Shown piece by piece: positions 8,215 through 17,250 of a stretch of DNA of 64,000 nt. Each line of letters opens with the position of its first letter. The stretch's first letter is position 1. Source of the stretch: Mesorhizobium sp. M1D.F.Ca.ET.043.01.1.1. Lineage in GTDB: Bacteria > Pseudomonadota > Alphaproteobacteria > Rhizobiales > Rhizobiaceae. The stretch spans positions 5,717,001-5,781,000 of the forward strand of contig NZ_CP034444.1 in NCBI RefSeq assembly GCF_003952385.1, written 5' to 3'. Both the position numbers and the translations under genes were made by a program. The notes under the pieces are model-generated. The model had not been told where the DNA came from and made no database searches. It saw only the letters and a list, made by a program, of their open reading frames with translations.

Positions 8215-9366
8215 ATGAATCAGCACGAGGCGTTTGACAGAACGGCGGCGCCAGGCCCCGCCGCGGGCTGCCGCGCGACGTTTGTGACCCAAGGACGGCT
8301 GGCACGCGTCAGGGGGCAAAATATCCTGTTCAGTCCATCCCAGCAGGCCGTTTTTGCCGTCAACGATACTGCCGCCGAGATCTGGCGCTCGCTGGAAGCA
8401 GGCATGCCGCCGGAGGCCATCTCGGGCGAGATGGCGCGCGGCGGCGTCGATAGACTCGAGGCAGACAAGCATGTCGAGGCCGCGCTGAGGGATTGGCAAC
8501 GGCTAAGCCTGATACGGCCTCACGCGCCGTTGTCTGCGTCGGATCAGGAGCCTGTGAGCCAGACTGTCGCCATTGCGGGCCTTACCATACGCATCGACTA
8601 CCCGGCAGCCTGCGCGTTTCCCGCGATGGCCGTATTTCGGCATCTCGAGGTGCGAGGAGGAACTGCCGACGTCCTGCTCCAGCTAGTCGAGCACGAAGGG
8701 CGGGTCCACCTGTTCCGGGATGGCGACTGGATTGTCTCTTGCGCGCCCGACGAGCTGCCCGTCATGCTGAAAGGGCAATTGCTGATCGAGGTCCTCGATC
8801 GCGGCGCCTATGAACTTGCCCTGCACGCGGCCGCGCTTGTCAGAAATGAACGCGTCGTGCTTCTTTGCGGCAAGCCGGGCGCGGGCAAGACAACGCTGAC
8901 CCTGGCGCTGGTCCATGCAGGGTTCGGTTTCGCTTCCGATGATGTCACGCTGCTGGACGCTCGAGGGCATGGCGTTGGTCTGCCGTTTGCCCCGGCCGTC
9001 AAGGCGGGAGCATGGCCGCTTGTGGCCGAGCACTACCCCGGTCTCGATGCTGTCCCGGTCTGTCGCCGACCGGACCGCAGGCGTGTCCGGTTTGCGGTGC
9101 CCAGCAAGGTCGCGCCGCCTTCTCCGATACCGATCGGCTGCGTGATCCAGCTTCGTCGAGGTCGCGACGCGAAAGCTTGCCTGGAGCCGGTCGATCCGGC
9201 CGGCGCATTGCGCGTCCTGCTCAACGGCGCGTTCGCACCAGGCCGGGAGTTGAGCGGCGCCGCCTTCGACGCACTGACCCAGGTAATCGGATCGGCGGGC
9301 ACCTATTGCCTGACCTATTCGAAGCTCGACGACGCAGTGGAGCTGATCACGAAGGCATGCCGATGA
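8215..9366 (+). CDS. PqqD-like / HPr-kinase-like fusion protein
   Basis: This 383-aa protein has two parts. Residues about 20-100 resemble PqqD-type peptide-binding chaperones (LFSPSQQAVFAVNDTAAEIW, then a helical segment ending RLSLIRP). Residues about 200-380 resemble the HPr kinase catalytic domain, with Walker A GKPGAGKTTLT at about 219-229 and ASDDVTLLD just after it. In characterised systems PqqD domains hold leader peptides of modified peptides, and HprK-like enzymes phosphorylate serine on proteins or peptides. I recall an HprK-related/PqqD/nucleotidyltransferase association (HPr-rel-A) near exopolysaccharide loci; that match needs a search. Start at ATG 8215 has GGGAGGGG upstream. 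The stop overlaps the next start as ATGA at 9363-9366, which indicates translational coupling. Confidence 0.75.
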   Translation: MNQHEAFDRTAAPGPAAGCRATFVTQGRLARVRGQNILFSPSQQAVFAVNDTAAEIWRSLEAGMPPEAISGEMARGGVDRLEADKHVEAALRDWQRLSLIRPHAPLSASDQEPVSQTVAIAGLTIRIDYPAACAFPAMAVFRHLEVRGGTADVLLQLVEHEGRVHLFRDGDWIVSCAPDELPVMLKGQLLIEVLDRGAYELALHAAALVRNERVVLLCGKPGAGKTTLTLALVHAGFGFASDDVTLLDARGHGVGLPFAPAVKAGAWPLVAEHYPGLDAVPVCRRPDRRRVRFAVPSKVAPPSPIPIGCVIQLRRGRDAKACLEPVDPAGALRVLLNGAFAPGRELSGAAFDALTQVIGSAGTYCLTYSKLDDAVELITKACR

Positions 9367-10358
9367 TGCGCAGGGGCAACGCGCTCGAGGCGTTGATCGC
9401 CGGACTTCGCGGCAGCCCGGCCGACAGGGCCGACTGGCATGCTGTGATTGCCCTGGCCAATCGCACCCTGCTCACGCCGGACCTGTTCTCGTCCCTCGCG
9501 CGCTCCGGCCAGATCCACCGATTGCCGCAGGACGTGCACGAGTACCTTCGGTTCGTTCACGACTGCAATCGGGAGCGGAACCTGCGCTTGCGTGCCCAGC
9601 TGCTTGAAGCTGTCGCGGCCCTCAATCGCTGCGGCATCGTTCCGGTACTGCTCAAGGGCGCCGTTCCTTTGTTCCTTTCGCCGGCCGACGGGGCTCCCAG
9701 CAGGATGACAAGCGACCTCGATCTGGCCGTGGAACCGGCTGAAGAGGCGACCGCCCAAGCCTGCCTTGAAGAACTCGGCTACGTCGAGGTGGCGGGTGAC
9801 CGAGGCATGGTTCGCCAGCAGGACGCCGGAATGCTGGAGCTGCGGGCGCGCCGGGCAAACGACTTTGAACCCCCTGTGCTTGTCCAGCGCGACGGTTTGC
9901 GGGTGAATATTCCTCCCGCCCAGTCCCGAGCCCTGCACTGGATCCTGCACGACCTTTTTAAGGAGGGGGACTACTGGCGCGGACGGATTGATCTCAGGCA
10001 TCTTCATGACCTGGCACAATTGGCGGAGAGCGACGACGTGGACTGGCGGGCGCTGCAGGCATCGATGTCGGATCGAAGCGCCCGCAATGCGCTCGACACC
10101 CAGCTGCTGGCCCTGCATCACTTCTTCGGAACCAGGATTCCGGCAAGATGCGCGCGGCGCCCGATCGTCCGTTTCCAGCACTGGAGGCGCATCTTCACGG
10201 CAAACCATCCGATCATCGGGGCTCCGTTGCGGCTAGCCGGCAATTTGATGTGGGGAACACGGCGGCTTTCATGTGCCGACGGCTTGGCGCGAGGTGGCTC
10301 GATCGATCTCGCGCGGCGCATCGCCCGCATGCTCCTAAGCCCCGGCACGAAAATCTAA
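9363..10358 (+). CDS. Nucleotidyltransferase family protein (NTP_transf_5-like)
   Basis: The 331-aa product carries the nucleotidyltransferase-fold signature: LLKGAVPLFL followed by a DLDLAV aspartate pair (MTSDLDLAVEPAEEA), then LEELGYVEV. The C-terminal half is alpha-helical with conserved-looking charged motifs (RIDLRHLHDLAQL, DWRAL). The family transfers nucleotides or is structurally related to such enzymes; its substrate is unknown. It overlaps the PqqD/HprK fusion gene by 4 bases, so the two are probably made together and act in one process. The frame is open well upstream, but ATG 9363 within ATGATG fits coupling best. Confidence 0.75.
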   Translation: MMRRGNALEALIAGLRGSPADRADWHAVIALANRTLLTPDLFSSLARSGQIHRLPQDVHEYLRFVHDCNRERNLRLRAQLLEAVAALNRCGIVPVLLKGAVPLFLSPADGAPSRMTSDLDLAVEPAEEATAQACLEELGYVEVAGDRGMVRQQDAGMLELRARRANDFEPPVLVQRDGLRVNIPPAQSRALHWILHDLFKEGDYWRGRIDLRHLHDLAQLAESDDVDWRALQASMSDRSARNALDTQLLALHHFFGTRIPARCARRPIVRFQHWRRIFTANHPIIGAPLRLAGNLMWGTRRLSCADGLARGGSIDLARRIARMLLSPGTKI

Positions 10359-10443
10359 GCCTTTTGGTGAACTAGTACCCATGTATCGGGAAGCATAAAG
10401 TAAATTCCGTGAGATTTCGAAACGCCTATGGGGAGGTTTTTCC

Positions 10444-10685
10444 ATGCCAACCGAAAGCACAAAACGCTCGGAACGGACGCAGGAAACTCTCGTCTCTGAG
10501 GCTCAGGCGCGCCGGGACTTTCTCAAGAAGGCGGGGCGTTTTGCGGCGGTGACTCCACCGGCCATAACGCTTCTGCTCGGCACGAGCTTGAACTCCAGGG
10601 CGATCGCCAAATCGGGAGGAACACGCCCGGGCAATGGCTGGGGGACACGAACCACATCCACATTGGCCCTCCCGGCCAGACGTAA
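10444..10685 (+). pseudogene. Small Gly/His/Pro-tailed protein with a one-base frameshift
   Basis: A strong ribosome site (GGGGAGG) precedes ATG 10444. The N-terminal part has an RRDFLKKAGRFAA motif followed by a hydrophobic stretch (AVTPPAITLLLG), which resembles a Tat-type or membrane-anchor leader. As given, the frame runs to 10707 with an implausible Arg-rich tail. Adding one G to the five-G run at 10640-10644 restores the tail GNGWGDTNHIHIGPPGQT and a stop at 10683-10685. That tail is far more protein-like. The gene lies 85 bases after the PqqD/HprK-nucleotidyltransferase pair and has its own terminator, so it could be the peptide those enzymes act on. Whether the shift is real or a base-calling error cannot be decided here. 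Confidence 0.6.
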
Positions 10686-10752
10686 GCTTGATCCTCAGGG
10701 TCGCTGAAAGCAGCGTTTTGAGGACATAAGGTTCTAGTCCTTCACTTTGACA

Positions 10753-10790
10753 GCCCGGACCGCCCGCCGAGGACGGTCCGGGCATTTGTT
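10753..10790 (+). terminator. Intrinsic terminator after the small peptide gene
   Basis: A perfect 10-bp stem (GCCCGGACCG at 10753-10762 with CGGTCCGGGC at 10774-10783) has an 11-base loop and is followed by ATTTGTTTG. It lies about 70 bases after the restored stop of the small protein gene and would end the 8.2-10.7 kb transcript. Confidence 0.8.
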
Positions 10791-10877
10791 TGTCGGCGGC
10801 GGGGCAGCCTGGCGCGCCTGGATGGACGCGCCGAACGAGGCCTTCCTTCGGCCGGGCAAAATCGCTCCCTGTCAGGT

Positions 10878-12896
10878 TCAGGCGATCAGCCAATCGTTCA
10901 AATGGAATTCATAGATTTTGCCGTCGTTCTCGGTCGGGTGCGAGTCATTGTCCACGCCGCGATCAACGACATAGAGGCTCATATCATGGCTCGGGTCGTC
11001 GCTGCTTGGCGCCAGCGCCAATCCCGCCGGCTTTTTCGCGTGTGCGGCCGAGATGTCGAGCGTGCCCAGCAGGTCCCCGGTCGGCGTCACCATTGCCACG
11101 GAGTTGCGTGACACGATGACATAAAGCAGATCGTGGACCGGATCATACGCAAGGCCCCCGTCGGACGGGGTTCCGAGCGATTGTACGGAAAAACTCGTCA
11201 CGACATCATCGCCGCCCGTGCTTGGCACGCCGTCGAATTTGCCGTTCTGGCCCGGAGCGATGGTGTAAATCCTATGGGTTGAGCCATCCTCGAGATAGAG
11301 CACTCCGCGGTTTGTGTCGTAGGCAAGACTCTCCGAATCCGAACTGCCGAACGCGGCGGTCTTGAACGAGGTCACCTTGTCGTCGGACGTATTGTAAAGC
11401 CCGTCCGGTCCGGGATCGAGCTCGTAGACGCTCTTCGTGCCGGTGTCGTCCGAGAAGAAGAGATGATGGTTCGTCGGATTGTAAGCGACCCCGGCCGGCT
11501 CATCGGAGAAATTGATGGTGGTGAGGGTACCCGCCAGGGTGCCGTTCAGATTCATCTGGTAGAGATTCTTGCCGGTGAAAATGGACATCTCGTCGACTTC
11601 GCTGTCTGCAACAAGCAGCGTGCCGAGATGAGAGATATAGACGATATCCGTGGGATCGGGGCTCGGCGGCGACCACTGCGAGGTCAGGATGGTATGAGCC
11701 AAGGTCACGGATGTCGGCAGCTGGCCGCTGCCACCGGTGACGTCAACCGTGAAGGTGTGCGTGGCGATACTGCCATCTGACGATTTGGCTGTGACGTGGA
11801 GATTGATTGACGGCTCGTTTTGGGCATCGAGCGTGCCGGTGCTCGATCGCGTGATGACGCCGGTGCTGGAATTGACAGCAAATCGCGGGTCATCGATGGT
11901 GGTGTAGGTCACCGTCGAGCCGGCATCGGGATCCGAGGCCGAAGCGGTGATGCCGACGGCAGTGCCGGCGGCGGCGTTCTGGGAGATTTGGTTGGCCGCG
12001 GTGTTGGCATCCGGCGGCGTGTTGAACGCGACCGGTTCCGGGCTGTCGAGGACAGCGAGGGTGAAAATCTTGGTAGCGGTGCTGCCGTCCGACGAGGTTG
12101 CCTTCACCGTCAGGTTGATCGACGGCTGGGTCTCGAAGTCGAGGGTGCCGACGGACGATCGCGTGATGACGCCGGTGCTGGAATCGATGGCAAAGCGCGC
12201 ATCGTTGATGATGCTGTAGCTGACGGTCGATCCATCGGGATCCGAAGCCGAGGCGGTGATTCGGGTCGGGTTACCGGCCGCGGCGAGCTCGGCGATCTGA
12301 TTGGTGGTGGGATCGGCATCGGCAGGCGTGTTGAAGGCCACGGGATTTCCGGACCCGGGCAGGATATATTCGATGTGCAGCAGCGGCGCGCCGGCCGGAT
12401 TGTATTCGTAGGAATCGGCCGTGCGCGTGCCGGTGCCGGTGATCAGGAACGCCATGTCGTTGAGCGCGGCCCAGCCCGAGCGGTCGACGATCTCCTGGAC
12501 GATCGCCGAGAGGTCGGGCGTGCGCTCGGCCAAGCCTTGCTCGCCTATCGTTGTCCACGGGTCCGGCGTCCAGGCCGTCGACGCGGTCGTCCTGGGGAGC
12601 GAGGACACGTTGAAGGCAGCGGTGGTGAAAGGACTGGCATCGTCGGTGTCGTCGCCCTGGATCAGCAGCGAGGCCGCGTCGATCTTCACCTCGTTGGCCT
12701 GGAACTGGATGTAGGCGCTGGTGATGATGGCGCCTTGCGGGATGTCGATACCGGTGAAGCGGATGCCGACCGTCTGGCGGGTGCTGCTGTCATAGCCCAG
12801 CTCCAGGTCGTTGATGTTGGTTCCGATCGTACCGGAGCCCTTCTCCTCGACATCGTCGCCTGCTGTCGCCACTCTCGTTTCGAATAGTTCAGCCAT
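10878..12896 (-). CDS. Large cadherin-repeat and beta-propeller-like surface protein
   Basis: The 672-aa protein is acidic and Thr/Ser/Asp-rich with almost no cysteine. Residues 1-180 form a beta-sandwich-like domain (VGIRFTGIDIPQGAIITSAYIQFQ, AWTPDPWTTIGEQG). Two cadherin/immunoglobulin-like repeats follow, each with a near-identical core (RFAIDSSTGVITRSS and RFAVNSSTGVITRSS) and DPDGST/DPDAGST calcium-type loops. The C-terminal third has repeated LAYDTNRGVLYL-like units of an NHL/SdiA-regulated-type propeller. There is no N-terminal signal peptide, so if it is exported a type I or other leaderless route is expected, although I see no clear nonapeptide RTX repeats. It may bind the polysaccharide matrix. 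Confidence 0.75.
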   Translation of the reverse strand: MAELFETRVATAGDDVEEKGSGTIGTNINDLELGYDSSTRQTVGIRFTGIDIPQGAIITSAYIQFQANEVKIDAASLLIQGDDTDDASPFTTAAFNVSSLPRTTASTAWTPDPWTTIGEQGLAERTPDLSAIVQEIVDRSGWAALNDMAFLITGTGTRTADSYEYNPAGAPLLHIEYILPGSGNPVAFNTPADADPTTNQIAELAAAGNPTRITASASDPDGSTVSYSIINDARFAIDSSTGVITRSSVGTLDFETQPSINLTVKATSSDGSTATKIFTLAVLDSPEPVAFNTPPDANTAANQISQNAAAGTAVGITASASDPDAGSTVTYTTIDDPRFAVNSSTGVITRSSTGTLDAQNEPSINLHVTAKSSDGSIATHTFTVDVTGGSGQLPTSVTLAHTILTSQWSPPSPDPTDIVYISHLGTLLVADSEVDEMSIFTGKNLYQMNLNGTLAGTLTTINFSDEPAGVAYNPTNHHLFFSDDTGTKSVYELDPGPDGLYNTSDDKVTSFKTAAFGSSDSESLAYDTNRGVLYLEDGSTHRIYTIAPGQNGKFDGVPSTGGDDVVTSFSVQSLGTPSDGGLAYDPVHDLLYVIVSRNSVAMVTPTGDLLGTLDISAAHAKKPAGLALAPSSDDPSHDMSLYVVDRGVDNDSHPTENDGKIYEFHLNDWLIA

Positions 12897-13055
12897 GACA
12901 GGTCTCCCTTCCGCATTTCCCTCGATTGATAACGGAACCCCTATGCGCCCGACCGGGCATCACCGCCGATCCCCTGATCGAGCACGGCAGTGATGACGTT
13001 GCGCGTGAAGAACATGAAATCCATGGCCGGACGACCGGGCGAGTTGCATCCTTGG

Positions 13056-14561
13056 TCAGTCTGTTGCCTGCTTCATCCTTGGCCACGTAGGCACCACTGC
13101 CGCGAGCAAGCGCAGCAGCGACAGACCTTCCCGCCCAAGGAACAGCGACGGCAGGAGCCAGCACAGCAGAAGTCCCCCGGCAGACGTCAGCAATGCCGTA
13201 TCGATGAGCAGTGGAAGAGGAGAGAGCTGGAAGGCGCGCAGCCATTCCACGAACGCCCAGGCGCCGCTTCCGACAACGCCTGTAAGCGCGAGGCCGGGTA
13301 AGTGCGCCAGGAAGAAATCCGCCCAAGTCATCCCGGTCACGCGGAGGCTCAACTGTCCCATGAGGAAGAAGTTGGCACCGAATGCCAGGCCGACACCGAA
13401 CGCCACCCCTTCCACGCCCCAGCGTTGCCCCACGAAGGCTCCGACGAAGACACCGACGGTGAAAACAGCTTGGCGCCAGGCTCGTGCGTACACCGTTCCG
13501 GTTGCCCGCGAGACGGAGTCGCTAAGCTTGTAGCTCGTGCGGAACAGCATGCTGAACGCCAGGATCTGGAGCGGGGCGACTACACCTTCCCATCCCCGTC
13601 CGAGGATGACCCGAACCAATTCGGGCGCGACGATCGCCACCACCACGCTGGCCGGCAGGACGAGCAGGGCGCAACCGGCAACCGCGCTGCGGTAGGCGCG
13701 AGCAAGTCGCACGGGCTCTTCCTGGACCAGCGCCATGGTCGGGAACAGCACGCGATCGAGGACCTGGCCGACGATGACCGCCGGAGTTGTCATCAACTGC
13801 GACGACAAGCCGTAGACGCCGAGCGCATCGGCGCCCAGGTAGCGGCCGACGACAAGCCTGTCCACCTGAGTGGCGAGGTAGTTGCATACCCGGGCAATAG
13901 TGAAGCCGCTTCCGAAATAGAGCAGTTCGAAAATCGCGCTCCGCTCGAGCAACGGCCGCATCGGGTGCCGCTGGCCGGAGACCAGCACGATCGAGCGGAA
14001 CAACTGCTGGACCAGGAGCGCTGCGACAAGCGCCCAGATGCCGAAGCCGAGCCAAGCCAGCACCGGACCGACGATCACATAACCGATCGCGAAAGCGACC
14101 GCGTCGACGACAGCGAGCCAACGGAACCGCAATGCACGCTGGGCCGAGGCCAACGCCACCATGGAGGCTCCCTGGAAAAGAAAGATGAAGCAGACCGCGC
14201 GCACGATCGGTGTGAGATCGGCGAGGCGAAGAAGGCTGGCAATTGCGGGTGCCATCGCCCATACCAGAGCAGACACGGTAAGACCGAGGAGGAGCGACAA
14301 GGTATACCCGACACGAAGGTGCCGTTCCTCGAGCACCGGCCGCTGCACGATCGCAGGCGTAATGCCAAGCCCCTGGAAAATGGCCGAAAACTTGATGACG
14401 ATCAGCGCCGCAGAGTAAAGGCCGAACTCATTTGGCGAGAGCAGCCGGGCCAGCAGGAGGAGAGCGAAAAGCTCAGCAACCGCCAACGCGCCCATGGACA
14501 GGCCCGTCCAGAACATGCCCACGACACTGCGTTTCGCCAGTCCGCGTCGGATGTCGCCCAC
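13056..14561 (-). CDS. Wzx-type polysaccharide flippase (MOP superfamily)
   Basis: This protein of about 501 aa has 12 or more hydrophobic segments and the N-terminal pattern of polysaccharide transporters (WTGLSMGALAVAELFALLLL, ARLLSPNEFGLYSAALIVI, GLGITPAIVQRP). It would flip undecaprenyl-linked repeat units to the periplasmic side for polymerisation. I prefer the GTG at 14559-14561, which has GGAG six bases upstream; the frame is open to a TTG at 14615, giving 519 aa. It lies downstream of the sulfotransferase gene on the same strand. Confidence 0.88.
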   Translation of the reverse strand: MGDIRRGLAKRSVVGMFWTGLSMGALAVAELFALLLLARLLSPNEFGLYSAALIVIKFSAIFQGLGITPAIVQRPVLEERHLRVGYTLSLLLGLTVSALVWAMAPAIASLLRLADLTPIVRAVCFIFLFQGASMVALASAQRALRFRWLAVVDAVAFAIGYVIVGPVLAWLGFGIWALVAALLVQQLFRSIVLVSGQRHPMRPLLERSAIFELLYFGSGFTIARVCNYLATQVDRLVVGRYLGADALGVYGLSSQLMTTPAVIVGQVLDRVLFPTMALVQEEPVRLARAYRSAVAGCALLVLPASVVVAIVAPELVRVILGRGWEGVVAPLQILAFSMLFRTSYKLSDSVSRATGTVYARAWRQAVFTVGVFVGAFVGQRWGVEGVAFGVGLAFGANFFLMGQLSLRVTGMTWADFFLAHLPGLALTGVVGSGAWAFVEWLRAFQLSPLPLLIDTALLTSAGGLLLCWLLPSLFLGREGLSLLRLLAAVVPTWPRMKQATD

Positions 14562-14633
14562 GCCAATCTCCGCTTGCTTTGTTTGCTTAGTCGACCGACC
14601 AAAAGCGGCAGCCAATGCATTTTCCCATACCGC

Positions 14634-15581
14634 TCAGCGGGGGGACCGAATATCCGGATGGCCGTGCTGAAACGCCAATGGAGCCCGCGTCGACGGCGAG
14701 CCATGTTCAACGAGAAGGGAAGGGATCTCGTAGCGGTAGAACGCCATCTCATCCCGGACCTCCGGGATGATGGCTGCCAATTCGCCAGGATCCAGGCGGA
14801 GCCACTTCTGCTGGCGGTCGGGATCGATCATCTCCTTCGCCGTGCGAGCGATCTCGTCGCTGCATTTCAGGCCGCAATGCTCGAAGATACGCCGCAGGAC
14901 CTGCTCGGGATCCTGGACCAGATCTTCATAGCGAAACGACAGCACGCGGCCGTCGCCCAGCCTGGCGAGATCTTCCCGTGCCTTTCGATTGCCGCGCGCC
15001 CACTGGCGCGCGATGACTGTCAGCTTTTCCTGCTCCTTCAAATCCTGATCTATTCCCCTGTAGCGAGGGCCGTAGATCGACGTGTATTTCCTGCCCAGGA
15101 TCCTTTTCGTCACTATCTGTTTTGCAAGGTCTCTCGCATAATAATGAATTTGCGTGACGGGAGTCATTTTCAAGAGGCGTAAGAGACCCTTGAAGGACTT
15201 TGCCCGCTGCCATTTAAGCTCCATGGAGCTTATGTAGGAGAATGGATTCCTGGTGATATAAAGAAAAATGGCTTCCGGAAAGATCTCGTGGATAAACGGG
15301 ACCCGCAGGACATTGGCCGGAGTGTTTTCCATGATCTGCCGACCGTCATGCCGCGACTGATATTCGAGAAACCGGCCGCGAATGTAACGAGCGACCTTCG
15401 CGGTGGCATCGAACTCGCCGAATTCGTCATGGCGCCGCGCCGGATCGGCATAAAGCCACACAGTCTTGGGTTCGTACCAGGTAACGATGTCGGGGTGCAG
15501 CCCGATCAGTTTCTGCGCAATGGTGGTGCCCGACCGGTAGTTGCCAATCAGAAAAATCGGAGGTTTCAGTTCTGTTGCCAT
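14634..15581 (-). CDS. Sulfotransferase-family protein
   Basis: The 315-aa product has the 5'-phosphosulfate-binding loop of PAPS sulfotransferases near its N-terminus (PPIFLIGNYRSGTTIAQKL) and a second motif consistent with 3'-phosphate binding (AIFLYITRNPFSYISSM). Later RVLSFRYEDLVQDPEQVLRRI matches the usual C-terminal region. The start at ATG 15579-15581 has GAGGGAGG eight bases upstream; the longer frame to 15734 is not needed. In this operon it probably sulfates a sugar of the exported polysaccharide. The acceptor is unknown, and no cysteine/PAPS genes are nearby. Confidence 0.85.
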   Translation of the reverse strand: MATELKPPIFLIGNYRSGTTIAQKLIGLHPDIVTWYEPKTVWLYADPARRHDEFGEFDATAKVARYIRGRFLEYQSRHDGRQIMENTPANVLRVPFIHEIFPEAIFLYITRNPFSYISSMELKWQRAKSFKGLLRLLKMTPVTQIHYYARDLAKQIVTKRILGRKYTSIYGPRYRGIDQDLKEQEKLTVIARQWARGNRKAREDLARLGDGRVLSFRYEDLVQDPEQVLRRIFEHCGLKCSDEIARTAKEMIDPDRQQKWLRLDPGELAAIIPEVRDEMAFYRYEIPSLLVEHGSPSTRAPLAFQHGHPDIRSPR

Positions 15582-15743
15582 CTTGATAGGCCTCCCTCGC
15601 CACGGGTGAGAAGACTGCATCGACCCGCACGACAAGCTGCGGCGTGCAGCTACCGGTCCCTGAACGCGCATCATCTGGTCCGTCAAAGGCGTCAGCGGGC
15701 CTGAAGCATGGTCCTGCTTGAGAATGCGAGCCATGTGCTCATG

Positions 15744-17111
15744 CTATTGGCCGACGATGCCGGGCTGGGTGGCCGGATCTTGCCCCGCGGGGGAGCCTAT
15801 CGTTCCGGAGTCGGGAGCGTAGAAGCCCTTGTTGGCCACAACGGAAACCTCGATCACGTCGCCGGCTCTCACTTCCGTATTTTCATCAGCGACGATGTCG
15901 TGGGCTGCCTTCTGGTCGCGTCTGAAAATCGAAATCTTCACCGAGCCCTGCAGGTCATCAAAGGTTCTCTGTTCGCCATAGGTGAAGATGAAAAGAAGCT
16001 TGTCGGCAACGTATCTTATTTGACTTTGAATTTTTCCAAGCTCGACCTGCGTGTCCTGGGTCTGGGCGATCAAGTCCATTTCATGACTTTGGTGCTTCTT
16101 TCGCAGCTCGCTTTCCGCGTTCAGCATCGCCTGCTGCGCCTGTTGCTGCTGCAATTCCGTCTGAGCCAGTTCGGCCCGATAGCTGGTATGCGCCCTTTCC
16201 GCCGTCATGACATTCGAGTTCGTCACCAAACCCTTTTCACGCAGAGACCGGGCAGACTGCAGTTCTTCCAATTGAATGTTCGCGGTCTTTTCCCGTTCTT
16301 CACGGCTGGCGGCAACCATGGCTGCTTCCTTGTTCGCCCGATCAAGCGAAGCCTCGAGGTAGGAAATGTCGTCCCGGTACGCGGCCAGCCGCGCGTCCAA
16401 CTGGGCTTGTTCGGACGCGATGATGTCGGCAATCAACTTTCCGCCGAACTCGACCGGCGGATCCGGCGGCGCAACGAAGGACTTATTTTGGCTTTCCGCC
16501 TCGAGCCGGGCGAGCCGAACCTTCAGGCGATATTCTTCGATCGCCAGATTGGCGCGTGTGCTTCGCAGATCGGCTATTTCCAGGGCCGGCTCCGTGTTTC
16601 CCACGGCAGTGGCGCGAAACCCGCCTGCTATGGCTAGCGCGTGGCGAACCGTTATTCCCGGTTGAAATGGGTACGATCCAGGGTGAGCCACCGTTCCGGA
16701 GATAAAGAACGGCCGGTACTGGCCGATCTCAACCTTCACGAATGGCTTGAGGATGAGCTTCTGCTGCTGAAATGCGTGTTGAATGGCCTGTGAGAGGGCA
16801 ACGGTCGTGAGGCCGCGCGCTTGGATATCGCCCAACATTGGAAGCGATATCGAGCCCCGATCATCGACCACGACCTCCAGCGGATAGGATTCCTCGCCGA
16901 TCACCGACACGCGCAGGATGTCACCGGTGTCGAAGGTATATCCATCCGCACGGGAGGCGCCCGCAGCAAGCAGGACAAAGGCAAGGGCGAGACCGCCGAT
17001 TGTCGCGAGGATGCGGCCGACCGCGGGTTCGCATTTGGAAAACAGCCGTCGGCACCAGTCCTTCATTGGCAAGGGCCTGGAAGGAAATTGCTGGTCGGAA
17101 CGCATACGCAT
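15744..17111 (-). CDS. ExoF/Wza-like polysaccharide export protein
   Basis: The roughly 455-aa protein has an N-terminal signal/anchor (ILATIGGLALAFVLLAAGASRA). Next comes the polysaccharide export (Poly_export/SLBB) domain: YTFDTGDILRVSVIGEESYP, GSISLPMLGDIQARGLT and the SLBB-type HPGSYPFQPGITVRHALAIAGGF. A long alpha-helical coiled coil fills about residues 210-380, as in ExoF-type proteins. It forms or gates the periplasmic/outer-membrane exit path. Start chosen at ATG 17109-17111 with GGAG eight bases upstream. The neighbours on the same strand are the GT4 gene upstream and the sulfotransferase downstream. Confidence 0.88.
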   Translation of the reverse strand: MRMRSDQQFPSRPLPMKDWCRRLFSKCEPAVGRILATIGGLALAFVLLAAGASRADGYTFDTGDILRVSVIGEESYPLEVVVDDRGSISLPMLGDIQARGLTTVALSQAIQHAFQQQKLILKPFVKVEIGQYRPFFISGTVAHPGSYPFQPGITVRHALAIAGGFRATAVGNTEPALEIADLRSTRANLAIEEYRLKVRLARLEAESQNKSFVAPPDPPVEFGGKLIADIIASEQAQLDARLAAYRDDISYLEASLDRANKEAAMVAASREEREKTANIQLEELQSARSLREKGLVTNSNVMTAERAHTSYRAELAQTELQQQQAQQAMLNAESELRKKHQSHEMDLIAQTQDTQVELGKIQSQIRYVADKLLFIFTYGEQRTFDDLQGSVKISIFRRDQKAAHDIVADENTEVRAGDVIEVSVVANKGFYAPDSGTIGSPAGQDPATQPGIVGQ

Positions 17112-17250
17112 CGTCGGTACTCCGGTTGTCCAGCCTGCCGCCATCGGGACCGATCGACATTCGTCGGCCGGCGCGTGACAGGCGGATATCTGTTCAGTTT
17201 AAGAGGTAAGCCTTGGAATTCCGCGCATCGTCGAAGGAGCTGGACGACGG

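Noticed and set aside
13302..15182. Open frame of 626 codons on the plus strand across the wzx-like and sulfotransferase genes
   Set aside because: It spans two well-supported minus-strand genes and gives a charged, repeat-poor peptide like other antisense shadows.
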